A stretch of DNA of 64,000 bases from Nocardioides sp. WS12 (GTDB lineage: Bacteria; Actinomycetota; Actinomycetes; Propionibacteriales; Nocardioidaceae). Each line of letters starts with the position of its first letter. Position 1 is the first letter of the stretch. Below, in pieces: positions 17,106 to 26,341 of this stretch. A program made the position numbers and the translations under genes. The notes under the pieces are model-generated. The model saw only the letters and a list, made by a program, of their open reading frames with translations. It had not been told where the DNA came from and searched no databases. The DNA lies in NCBI RefSeq assembly GCF_014108865.1, contig NZ_CP053928.1:1798001-1862000 (forward strand). Reading direction: 5' to 3'.

Positions 17106-18290
17106 TCACTTCGACAGCGCGCGCGACGAGGCGGAACCGTGCCGACGCTTGCGGCTGGTGCCGATCGGGGCTTCCGGCTGGTTGTCCGTGGACCACTCGG
17201 TGATCCACTCGTCCATCGCCAACCACGTTGTGTGCCGGGCCGCGCGCCCCGTCAGCATGCCGAGGTGTCCGCCGGGGACGACCTCGAAGCGCACCTCCGG
17301 TGACCCCTTCAACAGCGGTACGACGGCCCGCACTGCCGGGACCGGGGCGATGCCGTCCGTGGCACCGCCGAACACCAGCACGGGGACGTCGATCTTGCCG
17401 AGGTCGATCACGCGGTCGTCGAGCTCGAACAGGCCCTGCGCGAGCTGATTGCCCTTGGCGAAGCGGTGGTAGAGCTGCCCGAACGTGCGGCCCGGGTAAG
17501 CGATCATGTTGGCGGTGAACCGGTCGACCGCCTCGACCTGCGCGAGGAACTCGCGGTCGTCGATGTGCTGGGCCAGCGCGATCGGCTTGGTCACCATCTT
17601 CTGGAAGGCGCTGAGTTGGAAGGCCCACTTCACGAGCGGCTTCGGGGCACCGCCGAGCATCTGGTAGCCCTTGGTGATCGGGCCCTTGCCGTTGAACATG
17701 TTCAGCAGTGGCCGGAGCGGGGCCAGCAGCGGCACCAGCGACACGTCGATGGGGGAGCCGACCACGGACAGCGAGGCCACCGGCAGCTTGCCGGACTTCT
17801 CGTCGGCGAGGGTCAGCAGCGAGAAGATGCCGCCGAGGCTCCAGCCGATCAGGTGCACCGGGCGTCCGCCGGCGTGTTCGGACACCTCGCGGATCGCGGT
17901 CGGCAGGACCTCGTCGACCCAGTGCTCCATGCCGAGATTGCGGTCCCGGAACGACACCTCGCCGTACTCCAGCAGGTACGTCGGCCGGCCCTCGGTGACG
18001 AAGTGCTCGACGAGCGAGCAGCCGCGGCGCAGGTCGTAGCAGAGCGCGGGCGCAGCGAGCGGCGTCACGAGCAGGACGGGGTCGCCCTTCTGGACGACGG
18101 TGCCGGCCGGTCGGTAGTGATAGACCTCGCGCAGCGTGCCTTCATCGATCAGGGTGCGCGGCATCGGACGCAGGTCGGCCAGGCCGCCGTACAACACCTT
18201 GTGGGCCACGTTGCTGGCAGCAGCAACGACCTGATCGGGGCCGGGGAGCAGACCGGCTCCCGGAACCGAACGCAGGGGGAGCAGATCCAT
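17106..18290 (-). CDS. PhaC-like alpha/beta hydrolase with a Ser nucleophile
   Basis: 394 residues. The layout follows class III polyhydroxyalkanoate-synthase-type proteins: DPVLLVTPLAAPALCYDL, the LLEYGEVSFRDRNLGMEHWVDEVLPTA region, then FGGATDGIAP (Asp) and GGHLGMLTG (His). The nucleophile elbow is GWSLGG with Ser151, whereas true PHA synthases have Cys. It is therefore more likely an esterase, depolymerase or acyltransferase than a polymerase. No phasin or phaAB genes nearby. The C-terminal tail is Ser/Arg-rich. Confidence 0.75.
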   Translation of the reverse strand: MDLLPLRSVPGAGLLPGPDQVVAAASNVAHKVLYGGLADLRPMPRTLIDEGTLREVYHYRPAGTVVQKGDPVLLVTPLAAPALCYDLRRGCSLVEHFVTEGRPTYLLEYGEVSFRDRNLGMEHWVDEVLPTAIREVSEHAGGRPVHLIGWSLGGIFSLLTLADEKSGKLPVASLSVVGSPIDVSLVPLLAPLRPLLNMFNGKGPITKGYQMLGGAPKPLVKWAFQLSAFQKMVTKPIALAQHIDDREFLAQVEAVDRFTANMIAYPGRTFGQLYHRFAKGNQLAQGLFELDDRVIDLGKIDVPVLVFGGATDGIAPVPAVRAVVPLLKGSPEVRFEVVPGGHLGMLTGRAARHTTWLAMDEWITEWSTDNQPEAPIGTSRKRRHGSASSRALSK

Positions 18291-18352
18291 GGGTGAACGC
18301 TACCGCGCGGAAGCCTTCCCGGCGGGCCTCGTCCGCGGCTGGCGAAGCCCGG

Positions 18353-18955
18353 TCACTTCCACTCGATCGAGGCCAGGGTCGCCTCGATCCATGCGCGACT
18401 GCTCGGGCCCTTCTCGAAGAAGCTGAACAGGATGTGGAAGGACACGCCGTTGTGCCGCGTGCCGAAGACGTGGACGAGCTGGCCGTTGTCGATCGTTTCG
18501 GCGGTCCACCCCTCGACGCCGTCGATGACGCGGTTCTCCCCGCGTTTCAACGGCGAGTCGACCTTGAGGGTGCGGACGCTCGCCTCGTAGTCGGTGTCGA
18601 GGTCCGTGACGTCGTCGCCCGCCTTCAGCGGGACCACGGCGGCCTCGACGTCGTACGGGTTGAGGTCAGCGTCGTAGGCGCTGGCAACGAGCTTGCCGTC
18701 GAAGTACCACTCGAGGTCACCGGGGAGGCGGAAGCTGACGTGGGCATCCTTGACGAGGGGGCCGGGCGGCGCGACATCCGTGGTGGGGCTGGAGGGCGAG
18801 GTTGCCGAGGAGTCGACCGTCGACGGCGAGGTGGCGGGTGGGTCGCTGGGACCTGCGCCCTTGTCATCGCCGTCCCCGCACGCGGTCAGGCCGGTCGCGA
18901 GGCCGATCGCGAGGATGACGGCCGGTGCCCATCGGCGGCCGCGCACGCGCATCAT
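18353..18955 (-). CDS. Hypothetical lipoprotein, downstream tandem paralogue
   Basis: 200 residues from ATG 18955. Signal peptide with lipobox TGLTAC, a Pro/Ser/Thr-rich linker (about residues 30-60), then a globular domain with LPGDLEWYFDGK, PLKRGENRVIDGVEGW and the tail WIEATLASIEWK. It overlaps the stop of its upstream paralogue by 4 bp (ATGA). Domain order and tail match the neighbour. Function unknown; surface-exposed and lipid-anchored by prediction. Confidence 0.75.
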   Translation of the reverse strand: MMRVRGRRWAPAVILAIGLATGLTACGDGDDKGAGPSDPPATSPSTVDSSATSPSSPTTDVAPPGPLVKDAHVSFRLPGDLEWYFDGKLVASAYDADLNPYDVEAAVVPLKAGDDVTDLDTDYEASVRTLKVDSPLKRGENRVIDGVEGWTAETIDNGQLVHVFGTRHNGVSFHILFSFFEKGPSSRAWIEATLASIEWK

Positions 18956-19542
18956 TTCCACTCGATCGAGGCCAGCACGGCCTCGATCCACTCAAGGGTT
19001 CGCGGGTCCTTCTTGGGGAAGCCGAAGAAGAGGTCGAAGGACACGCGATTGTGCCTCGTCCCGAACGCATAGATGAGTTGGCCGTTTTCGACAGTCTGGG
19101 CGGTCCAGCCCTCGACGCCATCGACAACGCGGTTCTCCCCGCGCTTGAGGGGCGGGTCGTAGGGAAGGTCGCCGGCGGTGACCTCGTAGTCCTTCGCGAG
19201 GTCAGCGACATCGTCCCCGGCCTGCAGAGGCACCAGGGTGGCGTCGACGTCGAAGGCGTTGAGATCGTCGTCATAGGTGGTTGCGCCGAGGCCTCCGCGG
19301 CCGAGGTTCCATTCGACACCTGCGGGCAGCCGGTAGGAGAACTCGTCGCTCTCGACGAGGGTGCCGCTTGCTGGCTCCACGCCCGTGCTCTCGCTGGATG
19401 GTGAGCCCGATGGGGTGCTGTCCGTGGACGGCGAGGTGGCCGGCGAGTCGCTGGTGCCAGGGTCCGGTCGCTCGGCGCTCTTGCAGCCTGCGAGGAGCAG
19501 GCTTGATGTCAGGACCAGAGCGAGTACGAGTCGAGTGAGCAC
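18952..19542 (-). CDS. Hypothetical lipoprotein, upstream tandem paralogue
   Basis: 196 residues. Signal peptide with lipobox LLLAGC, a Ser/Thr/Pro linker, then the same domain as the downstream gene: DVDATLVPLQAGDD, PLKRGENRVVDGVEGW and the tail WIEAVLASIEWK. The pair arose by tandem duplication and is translationally coupled. It resembles the general class of actinobacterial lipoproteins that monitor or bind at the cell surface, but no family can be named. Confidence 0.75.
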   Translation of the reverse strand: MLTRLVLALVLTSSLLLAGCKSAERPDPGTSDSPATSPSTDSTPSGSPSSESTGVEPASGTLVESDEFSYRLPAGVEWNLGRGGLGATTYDDDLNAFDVDATLVPLQAGDDVADLAKDYEVTAGDLPYDPPLKRGENRVVDGVEGWTAQTVENGQLIYAFGTRHNRVSFDLFFGFPKKDPRTLEWIEAVLASIEWK

Positions 19543-19683
19543 GGTGCACCACCTTCCGAGATGTCGAGATCACCCTAGCGAGGCCTAGAATCTGGACGGG
19601 CAAGTGTTTGCCTGTCGTCGTCGCGGGTATGTCCGCGATGACGCCGCCACCTTCGGCGGTTCTCGGATGGAGGGATTGCCCAC

Positions 19684-20214
19684 GTGTTGCCCGAACAGTT
19701 CGCAGCCTTCACTGCTGCTGCGGTCAAGGCGTCGCCCACAGGGCTGACGATCGTCGAGGACGCGATCAACGCCGCGGTCAGGTCGATTGACGACCAGTTG
19801 GTGAACCTCGATCACCAGACGTTCGGCGCCGACGGCTTCATTCCCGTGTCTGCGTTCGGGGCAGCGGATCGGTCGCCCGAGCTCGCACTCCACCACACGC
19901 GAGCGCACGCCGTGATCGAGACGACCCTGATCGGCGTGAAGAAGGACCTGGAGAGGTTCCGGACTGCCTGCGTCGAGGCTCGCGCACTGATCACCGGAGC
20001 CGATGTCCAGGCTGGTGACGATTCCCGACTGCTGGCTGCGCGTGTCCTCGCCGAGGGAACGACGGGCAACGCCAGCGACGAGTACTACAACCAGGCTGTC
20101 CACACGGAGGCCGACGCGGTGCCCACCGAGGAGAACCCGCACGGCGAGGAGGTTCCCGCTCGAGTGGGGACTCCGGTCGGCGGAAAGATCCTGGACCCGG
20201 AGGAGGACCGATGA
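19684..20214 (+). CDS. Hypothetical helical protein, possible secretion partner
   Basis: 176 residues from a GTG start. Mostly helical with no signal peptide or membrane segment; it contains DLERFRTACVEARAL, a helix like those of ESX-type substrates, but no WxG turn. It overlaps the next gene by 4 bp (ATGA), so the two proteins are probably made in step. Role inferred from the neighbour only. Confidence 0.6.
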   Translation: MLPEQFAAFTAAAVKASPTGLTIVEDAINAAVRSIDDQLVNLDHQTFGADGFIPVSAFGAADRSPELALHHTRAHAVIETTLIGVKKDLERFRTACVEARALITGADVQAGDDSRLLAARVLAEGTTGNASDEYYNQAVHTEADAVPTEENPHGEEVPARVGTPVGGKILDPEEDR

Positions 20215-21479
20215 CTGGTCAGCACGTGCGGAAGCTTCTGGCGGCGACGGCCTCGTCGAGCCACGAGCAGGTGCTGGCTTCCCAGGAAGCCTGGCACGAC
20301 GGATTCGTTGCACTCAGGATCTTGAGCGAGACGCTCAACACCACCGCAAGCGAGGTGGAGCGAGGTTTCGCTGACGGCGTGGCCGTTGACGAAGAAGGCA
20401 CCGCGGCTCGGGGCCGTCTGGCGTTCGAGACCCTGCGGGACGACGTCGTGATTCCGCGCCGCGACCAGATGAAGTCTGCGAGCGATGCCCTCCGGATCGC
20501 TGCCCAGAAGTTGCGCGCGGCGGAGAACATCCGCGCCGACATGCCTGAGTCCCCTCCTGGCGACCGGCCGACGCCACCCTCGTCCTATGGCACCGAGGAC
20601 GAAGCCGAAGCGGTCCGTGCCCAGCGCATCTACAACAACCAGGTGACCTCGCACAATGCTGCGGTCTCCGCCTACGCCGACGCCGACGAGAAGGCGCGCG
20701 TGAAGCTCCAGGATCTCGACACTGCGTACGCCGAAGCCTCGGTGGTGCTCGCGAAGATCCATGGTGAGCCGGTCTACCCCGAGGATCTCCCGCCGCCCGG
20801 AGACCCGGGCCCTGGCGGGTTCCCGGTCGGTCCGACCGGTGGTCCTCGCCCGCCGTTCCCGGAGCCCCACCCGCCCGGGCCTGGCCCCGGACCGGGACCT
20901 GGCCCCGGACCTGGCCCCGGACCTGGCCCCGGACCTGGCCCCGGACCGGGCACCGACCCCGATCTGCACTCCCCGGGGCCGGTGGGCGGCACCTTGGGCA
21001 ATCCCGGCTCCGGTCCTCCTTCGGGTGGGGGTGGCGGACTCGGCATCAACCCGATCATCGGCGGCGGCCTCGCGGCCGGCGTCTTCGGTGGCCCCGGCCT
21101 GGTCAAGGCGGTCAAGGGTGTCCTCGGCGGACGGGGCGGCCTCGGCTCCACGAACGGAACCATCGGATCGACGACCCGCACCGGAGGCACGGGCACGCTC
21201 GGTGGCCGCCCCGGCGGCGTTGGCGCCGCGCCGGGCAGTCAGGCCGGCCGCGGTGGCGGTCGACCTGGGGGAGCAGGCGGCGGTCGCGGTGGTGCCGGCG
21301 CTCCCGGTACGGCCGGTAGCCGTGGTCGCGGTGCCGGTGGCGCCCGCGGAGCGGCGGGCGCCGGCGCGGGCGGTCGTGGACGCAAGGGCCGTGACGAGGA
21401 GGGCCGCGAGCGCGACCTCTTCGATGACGGCAGCGACTGGATCGACGACGAAGGCGCCGGGCCCGACGTACTCGGCTGA
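20211..21479 (+). CDS. Gly/Pro-rich protein, possible type VII (ESX) substrate or PPE-like
   Basis: 422 residues. The N-terminal ~180 residues are helical. A Pro-Gly tract made of a 12-bp tandem repeat follows (about residues 225-247), then a Gly/Ala/Arg-rich region and an acidic tail RDLFDDGSDWIDDEG...LG. Helical domain + low-complexity Gly region + acidic W-containing tail resembles PPE-like and other ESX-associated proteins of Streptomyces and related genera. No ESX core genes are in the window, so secretion is inference. Confidence 0.6.
   Translation: MTGQHVRKLLAATASSSHEQVLASQEAWHDGFVALRILSETLNTTASEVERGFADGVAVDEEGTAARGRLAFETLRDDVVIPRRDQMKSASDALRIAAQKLRAAENIRADMPESPPGDRPTPPSSYGTEDEAEAVRAQRIYNNQVTSHNAAVSAYADADEKARVKLQDLDTAYAEASVVLAKIHGEPVYPEDLPPPGDPGPGGFPVGPTGGPRPPFPEPHPPGPGPGPGPGPGPGPGPGPGPGPGPGTDPDLHSPGPVGGTLGNPGSGPPSGGGGGLGINPIIGGGLAAGVFGGPGLVKAVKGVLGGRGGLGSTNGTIGSTTRTGGTGTLGGRPGGVGAAPGSQAGRGGGRPGGAGGGRGGAGAPGTAGSRGRGAGGARGAAGAGAGGRGRKGRDEEGRERDLFDDGSDWIDDEGAGPDVLG
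20878..20950 (+). repeat. 12-bp in-frame tandem repeat (GGACCTGGCCCC)
   Basis: Roughly six copies of a 12-bp unit, some altered to GGACCGGG, encode the Pro-Gly tract of the 20211-21479 protein. Copy number is likely variable between strains. Confidence 0.85.
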
Positions 21480-21487
21480 CAGGCCCG

Positions 21488-22912
21488 TCAGGAACGCGTG
21501 GCGGGCAGCACCGACTTCGAGTGCTGTCCGTCCTCGGCGAGTTCGATCATGAAGCTGTCGGCCCAGGCCTTCACGTCGTGCTGGGCGATCTGCTTGCGCA
21601 TCGCCTTCATCCGGCGCGTGAGCTCCTTCGGTTCGGCCTGGTAGGCCTCCAGCAGCGCTGCCTTCATCCCGTTCATGTCATACGGGTTCACCAGCCACGC
21701 CTGGCGCAACTCGTCGGCCGCCCCGGCGAATTCCGAGAGCACGAGGGCACCGTCCTCCTCGGTCCGGCAGGCGACGTACTCCTTGGCGACGAGGTTCATG
21801 CCGTCGCGGTACGGCGTCACGACCATGATGTCGGCGGCTCGATAGAGCGCGGCCATCTCCTCGCGGGGGTACGACGTGTGCAGGTAGCTGATCGCCGGCG
21901 TACCGATCCGGCCGAGGTCGCCGTTGAGCCGTCCGACCAGACGGTCGATGTCGTCACGCAGGTTGCGGTAGTGCTCGACCCGTTCCCTCGACGGCACGGC
22001 GACCTGGACGAAGACGGCGTCGTCGACGGTCAGGTGGCCGTCGGTGATCAGCTCACCGAACGCGCGCAGCCGGGCGTAGATGCCCTTGGTGTAGTCCAGG
22101 CGGTCGATGCCGAGGAAGATCCGGCTCGGGTTGCCGAGCGCGTCGCGGATCGCGGCCGCACGTTCGGTGACGGCCTCGGACCGGGCGAGTTCCTCGAAGC
22201 CGGCGGCGTCGATCGAGATCGGGAAGGCCGCGGCCCGCACCGTGCGGCCGTCAGGCAGGTAGACGAGGTCGCGGTGCGTCTTGTGGCCCACGCGCTGGCG
22301 CACCAGGCGGATGAAGTTCTGGGCAGCGCCCGGCAACTGGAAGCCGACGAGGTCGGCGCCGAGCAGGCCTTCGAGGATCTGGCGCCGCCACGGCAGCTGC
22401 TGGAAGAGCTCGGCCGGCGGGAACGGGATGTGGAGATAGAAGCCGATCCGGAGGTCGGGCCGCAGCTCGCGGAGCATCTGCGGCACGAGCTGCAGCTGGT
22501 AGTCGTGGACCCAGACGGTCGCGCCCTTGGCGGCCAGCTCAGCGGTCTTCTCGGCGAACCGACGGTTGACCTTGACGTAGGAGTCCCACCACTCACGGTG
22601 GAACTCCGGCTTCGCCACGAGGTCGTGGTAGAGCGGCCAGAGGGTTCCGTTGGAGAAGCCTTCGTAGTGCTCCTCGATCTCGTCGGCGCTCAGCGCCAGC
22701 GGCACCAACTGCAGGCCGTCGACCTTGAACGGCTTGAGGCGCTGCTCGGAACCGCCGGACCAGCCGACCCAGACACCGTCATGGGCCCGCATCACCGGCT
22801 CGATCGCGGACACGAGGCCGCCGGGCGATGGACGCCACGTCGTTTTCCCGTCGCGCTCGGTCACACGGTCCACCGGAAGGCGGTTGGCGACGATCACGAG
22901 GTCATGGGCCAC
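21488..22912 (-). CDS. otsA: Trehalose-6-phosphate synthase
   Basis: 474 residues, full length. GT20 enzyme: UDP- or ADP-glucose + glucose-6-phosphate to trehalose-6-phosphate. Markers: VANRLPV at the N terminus, [28 protein letters not shown] (phosphate-binding Arg/Lys) and [16 protein letters not shown]. The matching phosphatase otsB is at 27014-27856 on the other strand, so the pathway is split by about 4 kb of unrelated genes. Confidence 0.96.
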   Translation of the reverse strand: MAHDLVIVANRLPVDRVTERDGKTTWRPSPGGLVSAIEPVMRAHDGVWVGWSGGSEQRLKPFKVDGLQLVPLALSADEIEEHYEGFSNGTLWPLYHDLVAKPEFHREWWDSYVKVNRRFAEKTAELAAKGATVWVHDYQLQLVPQMLRELRPDLRIGFYLHIPFPPAELFQQLPWRRQILEGLLGADLVGFQLPGAAQNFIRLVRQRVGHKTHRDLVYLPDGRTVRAAAFPISIDAAGFEELARSEAVTERAAAIRDALGNPSRIFLGIDRLDYTKGIYARLRAFGELITDGHLTVDDAVFVQVAVPSRERVEHYRNLRDDIDRLVGRLNGDLGRIGTPAISYLHTSYPREEMAALYRAADIMVVTPYRDGMNLVAKEYVACRTEEDGALVLSEFAGAADELRQAWLVNPYDMNGMKAALLEAYQAEPKELTRRMKAMRKQIAQHDVKAWADSFMIELAEDGQHSKSVLPATRS

Positions 22913-22992
22913 GTGGCAACCCTAGTGGGGGAGCACGAAGTGTCGGGCTGGCTGGATGGTGGCGCGCCGCGTACGTTCCTAGCGTGGAGCCC

Positions 22993-24237
22993 ATGAACCT
23001 GTTCCGACGGCTCCTCCTCGACTCCGGCTACGCGCTGACGTCCCCCCTGCTCGTGGTCCCCGCGTTCAGCCTGGTGATCGCGGGGCTGGCCGCCGGTGTC
23101 GGCACGTTGGTGGTCGCGGGCGTGGGCCTCGCGATCCTCGTCGGGACGTCGTACGTCGCCCGCGGATTCGCGACCGTGGAGCGGATCCGGCTGCGGTCGA
23201 TGCTCGCGGTGGCGGCCCCGCAGCCGTCGTACCTCCGTCCGGTGGCAGGTGACGGAAGGATCCGCGCGTTCCTGACGCCGCTGCGTGACGTGCAGACCTG
23301 GCTGGACGTGCTGTGGTGCCTGGTCGGATTCGTGACCGGGGTGTTCGCGTTCGTGGTGACGGTCGCGTGGTGGTCCCTGACCTTCGGCGGGCTGACCTAC
23401 TGGTTCTGGCAGCGCTACATCACCTTCGACGAGGAGAGCAAGGGCCTCGCGGAGATCCTCGGCTTCGGCGAGGGCCGCACGCCGGAGTCGTTGCTCAACC
23501 TGGCCATCGGCGTGGTCGCCCTGATCGCCCTGCCGCTCGTCGTGCGTGCTGCGGCCGCCCTGCACGCATCGGTTGCCCGGGTGATGCTGTGCGGTCGGGC
23601 GGAACTGCTGACCCGGGTGGACCGGGTCGAGGCCAGTCGTGAGTCGGCCCACCAGGCCGAGGCGCACTCGCTGCGCCGACTGGAGCGGGACATCCACGAC
23701 GGACCGCAGCAGCGACTGATCCGGCTGGGCATGGACCTGGGCCGGGCGAAGCTCCAGCTGGCCGACGACCCGGCGACGGCGGCGGCAACGCTGGACTCTG
23801 CGGTGGCCCAGACACGCGAGGCGGTCGAGGAGTTGCGGGCGCTGTCGCGGGGCATCGCACCGCCGTTGCTGGTTGACCGCGGCCTCGATGCCGCCCTGCG
23901 GGACATGGCGTCGGGGCAGCAGATCCCCGTCGAGGTCACCGTCGAAGCTCCCGACGACCTCCCGCTGACCGTCCAGACGGCGGCCTACTTCGTTGTGGCC
24001 GAGGCGCTGACGAACATCGCGAAGCACAGCCAGGCCGTGCGGGCGCACGTCGGCGTGCAGGCGGCGGGGAACCGGCTGGTCATCACTGTGGACGACGACG
24101 GCCGCGGCGGTGCCCACGTCACTGCAGGACGTGGACTCGACGGCCTGCGGCAGCGACTGGACGGCGTCGACGGTTCGCTGGACGTCGCCTCACCCCACGG
24201 CGGGCCGACCCGGCTGCGCGCCGAGGTCGCCCTGTGA
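22993..24237 (+). CDS. Sensor histidine kinase (HisKA_3 type)
   Basis: About 414 residues. The N-terminal half has several membrane segments in a sensor-domain arrangement. The H box RLERDIHDGPQQRL has the phospho-accepting His, and an HATPase_c domain follows (EALTNIAKHS, DDDGRGGA, GRGLDGLRQRL). It phosphorylates the NarL-type regulator that overlaps its stop codon (GTGA). Alternative start GTG 22984. Signal unknown. Confidence 0.9.
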   Translation: MNLFRRLLLDSGYALTSPLLVVPAFSLVIAGLAAGVGTLVVAGVGLAILVGTSYVARGFATVERIRLRSMLAVAAPQPSYLRPVAGDGRIRAFLTPLRDVQTWLDVLWCLVGFVTGVFAFVVTVAWWSLTFGGLTYWFWQRYITFDEESKGLAEILGFGEGRTPESLLNLAIGVVALIALPLVVRAAAALHASVARVMLCGRAELLTRVDRVEASRESAHQAEAHSLRRLERDIHDGPQQRLIRLGMDLGRAKLQLADDPATAAATLDSAVAQTREAVEELRALSRGIAPPLLVDRGLDAALRDMASGQQIPVEVTVEAPDDLPLTVQTAAYFVVAEALTNIAKHSQAVRAHVGVQAAGNRLVITVDDDGRGGAHVTAGRGLDGLRQRLDGVDGSLDVASPHGGPTRLRAEVAL

Positions 24238-24896
24238 GGATCGTCGTCGCCGACGACTCGGTCCTTCTCCGCGAAGGGCTGCAACTGTTGCTGGCCGAGG
24301 CGGGGCACGACGTCGTGGCGTCCGTGGCCGACGGGCCGTCGTACGTCGAGGCGATGCTGCGGGAGCGACCGGACGTCGGCATCGTCGACGTGCGGATGCC
24401 TCCGAGCCACACCGACGAAGGCCTCCGGGCCGCTGTCGCCGTACGACGGGCCTGGCCGGAGGCGCGGATGCTGGTCCTGTCGCAGTACGTCGTCGTGTCC
24501 TATGCCGACGACCTGCTGGCGACGGGCGAGGCCGGCGTGGGCTACCTCCTCAAGGACCGGGTCAGTGAGGTGGGGGAGTTCCTCGCCGCCGTCGCGGCGA
24601 TCGCCGACGGGGGCACGGCGTTGGACCCCCAGGTCGTGCGCCAACTGCTCAACCGGCGCAGCGACCCGTTGACGGCCCTGACCCCGCGCGAGCGGGAGGT
24701 CATGTCGCTGATGGCCGAGGGCCGGTCGAATGCGGCTGTCGCCGAGGCGCTGACGGTCACCCTGGGTGCGGTCGAGAAGCACACCCAACGGATCTTCGCG
24801 AAGCTCGGCCTCTCGCCGGACGACGACCAGTCGCACCGCCGGGTGCTGGCGGTGGTGGGATTCCTCCGCGCAGGTCAGGCGGGATCGTCGGGATAA
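24234..24896 (+). CDS. NarL/FixJ-family response regulator
   Basis: 220 residues: receiver domain with phospho-Asp D52 (VGIVDVRMP), then a LuxR-type HTH (LTPREREVMSLMAEGRSNAAVAEAL...EKHTQRIFAKLG). Coupled to the upstream kinase by a 4-bp overlap. Target genes unknown. Its 3' end overlaps the convergent oxidoreductase gene by 22 bp. Confidence 0.94.
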   Translation: MRIVVADDSVLLREGLQLLLAEAGHDVVASVADGPSYVEAMLRERPDVGIVDVRMPPSHTDEGLRAAVAVRRAWPEARMLVLSQYVVVSYADDLLATGEAGVGYLLKDRVSEVGEFLAAVAAIADGGTALDPQVVRQLLNRRSDPLTALTPREREVMSLMAEGRSNAAVAEALTVTLGAVEKHTQRIFAKLGLSPDDDQSHRRVLAVVGFLRAGQAGSSG

Positions 24897-25891
24897 CGGA
24901 TCCCGCAACTCGCGCGCAGCGCGTCCATCTGGCGCAGCAGCGTGAGCGTCTGCGCGTGGGGGACCAGGGGGCTCTCCCTCAGTCCCTCGCGCAGGCACCG
25001 GCCGACCTCGAGGATCTCGTTGCCGTATCCGACGCCGAGGACCGGTTCGATCCCCGTCAGCACCGTCGGCTCCGCGCTGCTGGCGCCCGGGACGAAGACG
25101 GCCTGCTCGGGGTGGTGGAACTGCGGCCCGATCTCGATCCGGCCCAGGTCGGTCGCGATCGCGGCGCGACGCGAGGACCACGACGTCATCGACGCGTTCA
25201 TCGTGGCCAGCGCCCCGCCGGGGTAGCGCCCGGCGATCGCGATGTCGAGGTCGACGCCGGTCTCCGTGATGACCGCCTCCGCGGACAGCGACTCGGCCTC
25301 GCCGAGCATCAGGTGGGCGAGGGTCAGGGGGTAGATGCCCATGTCGAGCAGCGCTCCGCCACCGAGCTCCGGAGCGAACATCCGGTCGGTCAGCGGTGCG
25401 TCGACCCGGAATCCGAGTTCGGCCTGGAGGTGGCGTGGCGCGCCGAACCGGCCGGAGGCGAGCTCGCCCTGCAGTTGTCGCACGACCGGGTGGCAGGCCA
25501 TCCACATCGCTTCCATCAGGAACCGGTCGTGGGTCCGCGCGAGTCGGACCATCTCCTCCGCATCGGAGGTGCGCAGGGTCAGTGGCTTCTCGCACAGCAC
25601 GTGCTTGCCGGCCTCGAAGGCGGCCCGTGCCCCGTCGAGATGGAGCGCGTGCGGGGTGGCGATGTAGACCACGTCGACCGCGGGGTCGGCCAGTAGGTCG
25701 GCATAGGTCCCGTGGGCGCGGGTCCCGTCGTCGCCGTACTGGTCGGCGAAGGCACGGGCAGGGGCGATCGCGCGGGAGCCGACCGCAGCGAGGCGAGCTC
25801 CCGGGACCTGGGCGAGGTCGGTGGCGAAGGTGCGCGCGATCTTTCCGGTCGCGAGAATGCCCCACCCGATGACGTCGGCGCTTTCAGCCAT
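24875..25891 (-). CDS. Gfo/Idh/MocA-family NAD(P)-dependent oxidoreductase
   Basis: 338 residues from ATG 25891. Rossmann fold at the N terminus (GWGILATGKIARTFA), the family motif CEKPLTL and the C-terminal GGALLDMGIYPLTLA with its catalytic-region His/Asp context. Members act on sugars, inositols or related cyclitols; the substrate cannot be assigned. Convergent overlap with the response regulator. Confidence 0.9.
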   Translation of the reverse strand: MAESADVIGWGILATGKIARTFATDLAQVPGARLAAVGSRAIAPARAFADQYGDDGTRAHGTYADLLADPAVDVVYIATPHALHLDGARAAFEAGKHVLCEKPLTLRTSDAEEMVRLARTHDRFLMEAMWMACHPVVRQLQGELASGRFGAPRHLQAELGFRVDAPLTDRMFAPELGGGALLDMGIYPLTLAHLMLGEAESLSAEAVITETGVDLDIAIAGRYPGGALATMNASMTSWSSRRAAIATDLGRIEIGPQFHHPEQAVFVPGASSAEPTVLTGIEPVLGVGYGNEILEVGRCLREGLRESPLVPHAQTLTLLRQMDALRASCGIRYPDDPA

Positions 25892-26026
25892 GGTCGCGAC
25901 CCTACTGCTGTGCGCGGGAGGCTGGGTGCGATGCCGAGACCCGCCGGGCCGGACCGAATGACATGCGTGTGATTCACCCGTTACAGTGGGTGTCAAGCAG
26001 GTACGCCCCACCGTCGAGGAGACGCC

Positions 26027-26341
26027 ATGAACGCCGAGCGCAGCCCCCACGGGGCCGACCTCACTTCGGCTGTCCCCGCAGTTGACCACGCGGGCCTCAG
26101 CGAGCGCGATGCCGCCATCCTCGAGTTCGAGCGCCAATGGTGGAAGTACGCCGGCGCCAAGGAGAGCGCGGTCCGCGAGCAGTTCGACATGAGCGCGACC
26201 CGCTACTACCAGGTGCTCAACGCCCTCATTGACCGTCCCGAGGCGCTTGCCGCCGACCCGCTGCTCGTTCGTCGCCTGCGCCGCCTTCGCTCGCAGCGCC
26301 AGCGCCAGCGTTCCGCGCGTCGCCTCGGCTTCGAACTGTAA
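26027..26341 (+). CDS. DUF3263 protein
   Basis: 104 residues, a small basic protein with the DUF3263 core (AILEFERQWWKYAGAKESAVREQF...TRYYQVLNALIDRP), a helix-turn-helix-like segment. Conserved in actinobacteria immediately before a LytR_C protein, as in the Rv0430-Rv0431 pair of Mycobacterium tuberculosis. The next gene starts on its stop codon (TAATG). Function unknown; a DNA-binding role is suggested by the HTH-like sequence. Confidence 0.88.
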   Translation: MNAERSPHGADLTSAVPAVDHAGLSERDAAILEFERQWWKYAGAKESAVREQFDMSATRYYQVLNALIDRPEALAADPLLVRRLRRLRSQRQRQRSARRLGFEL

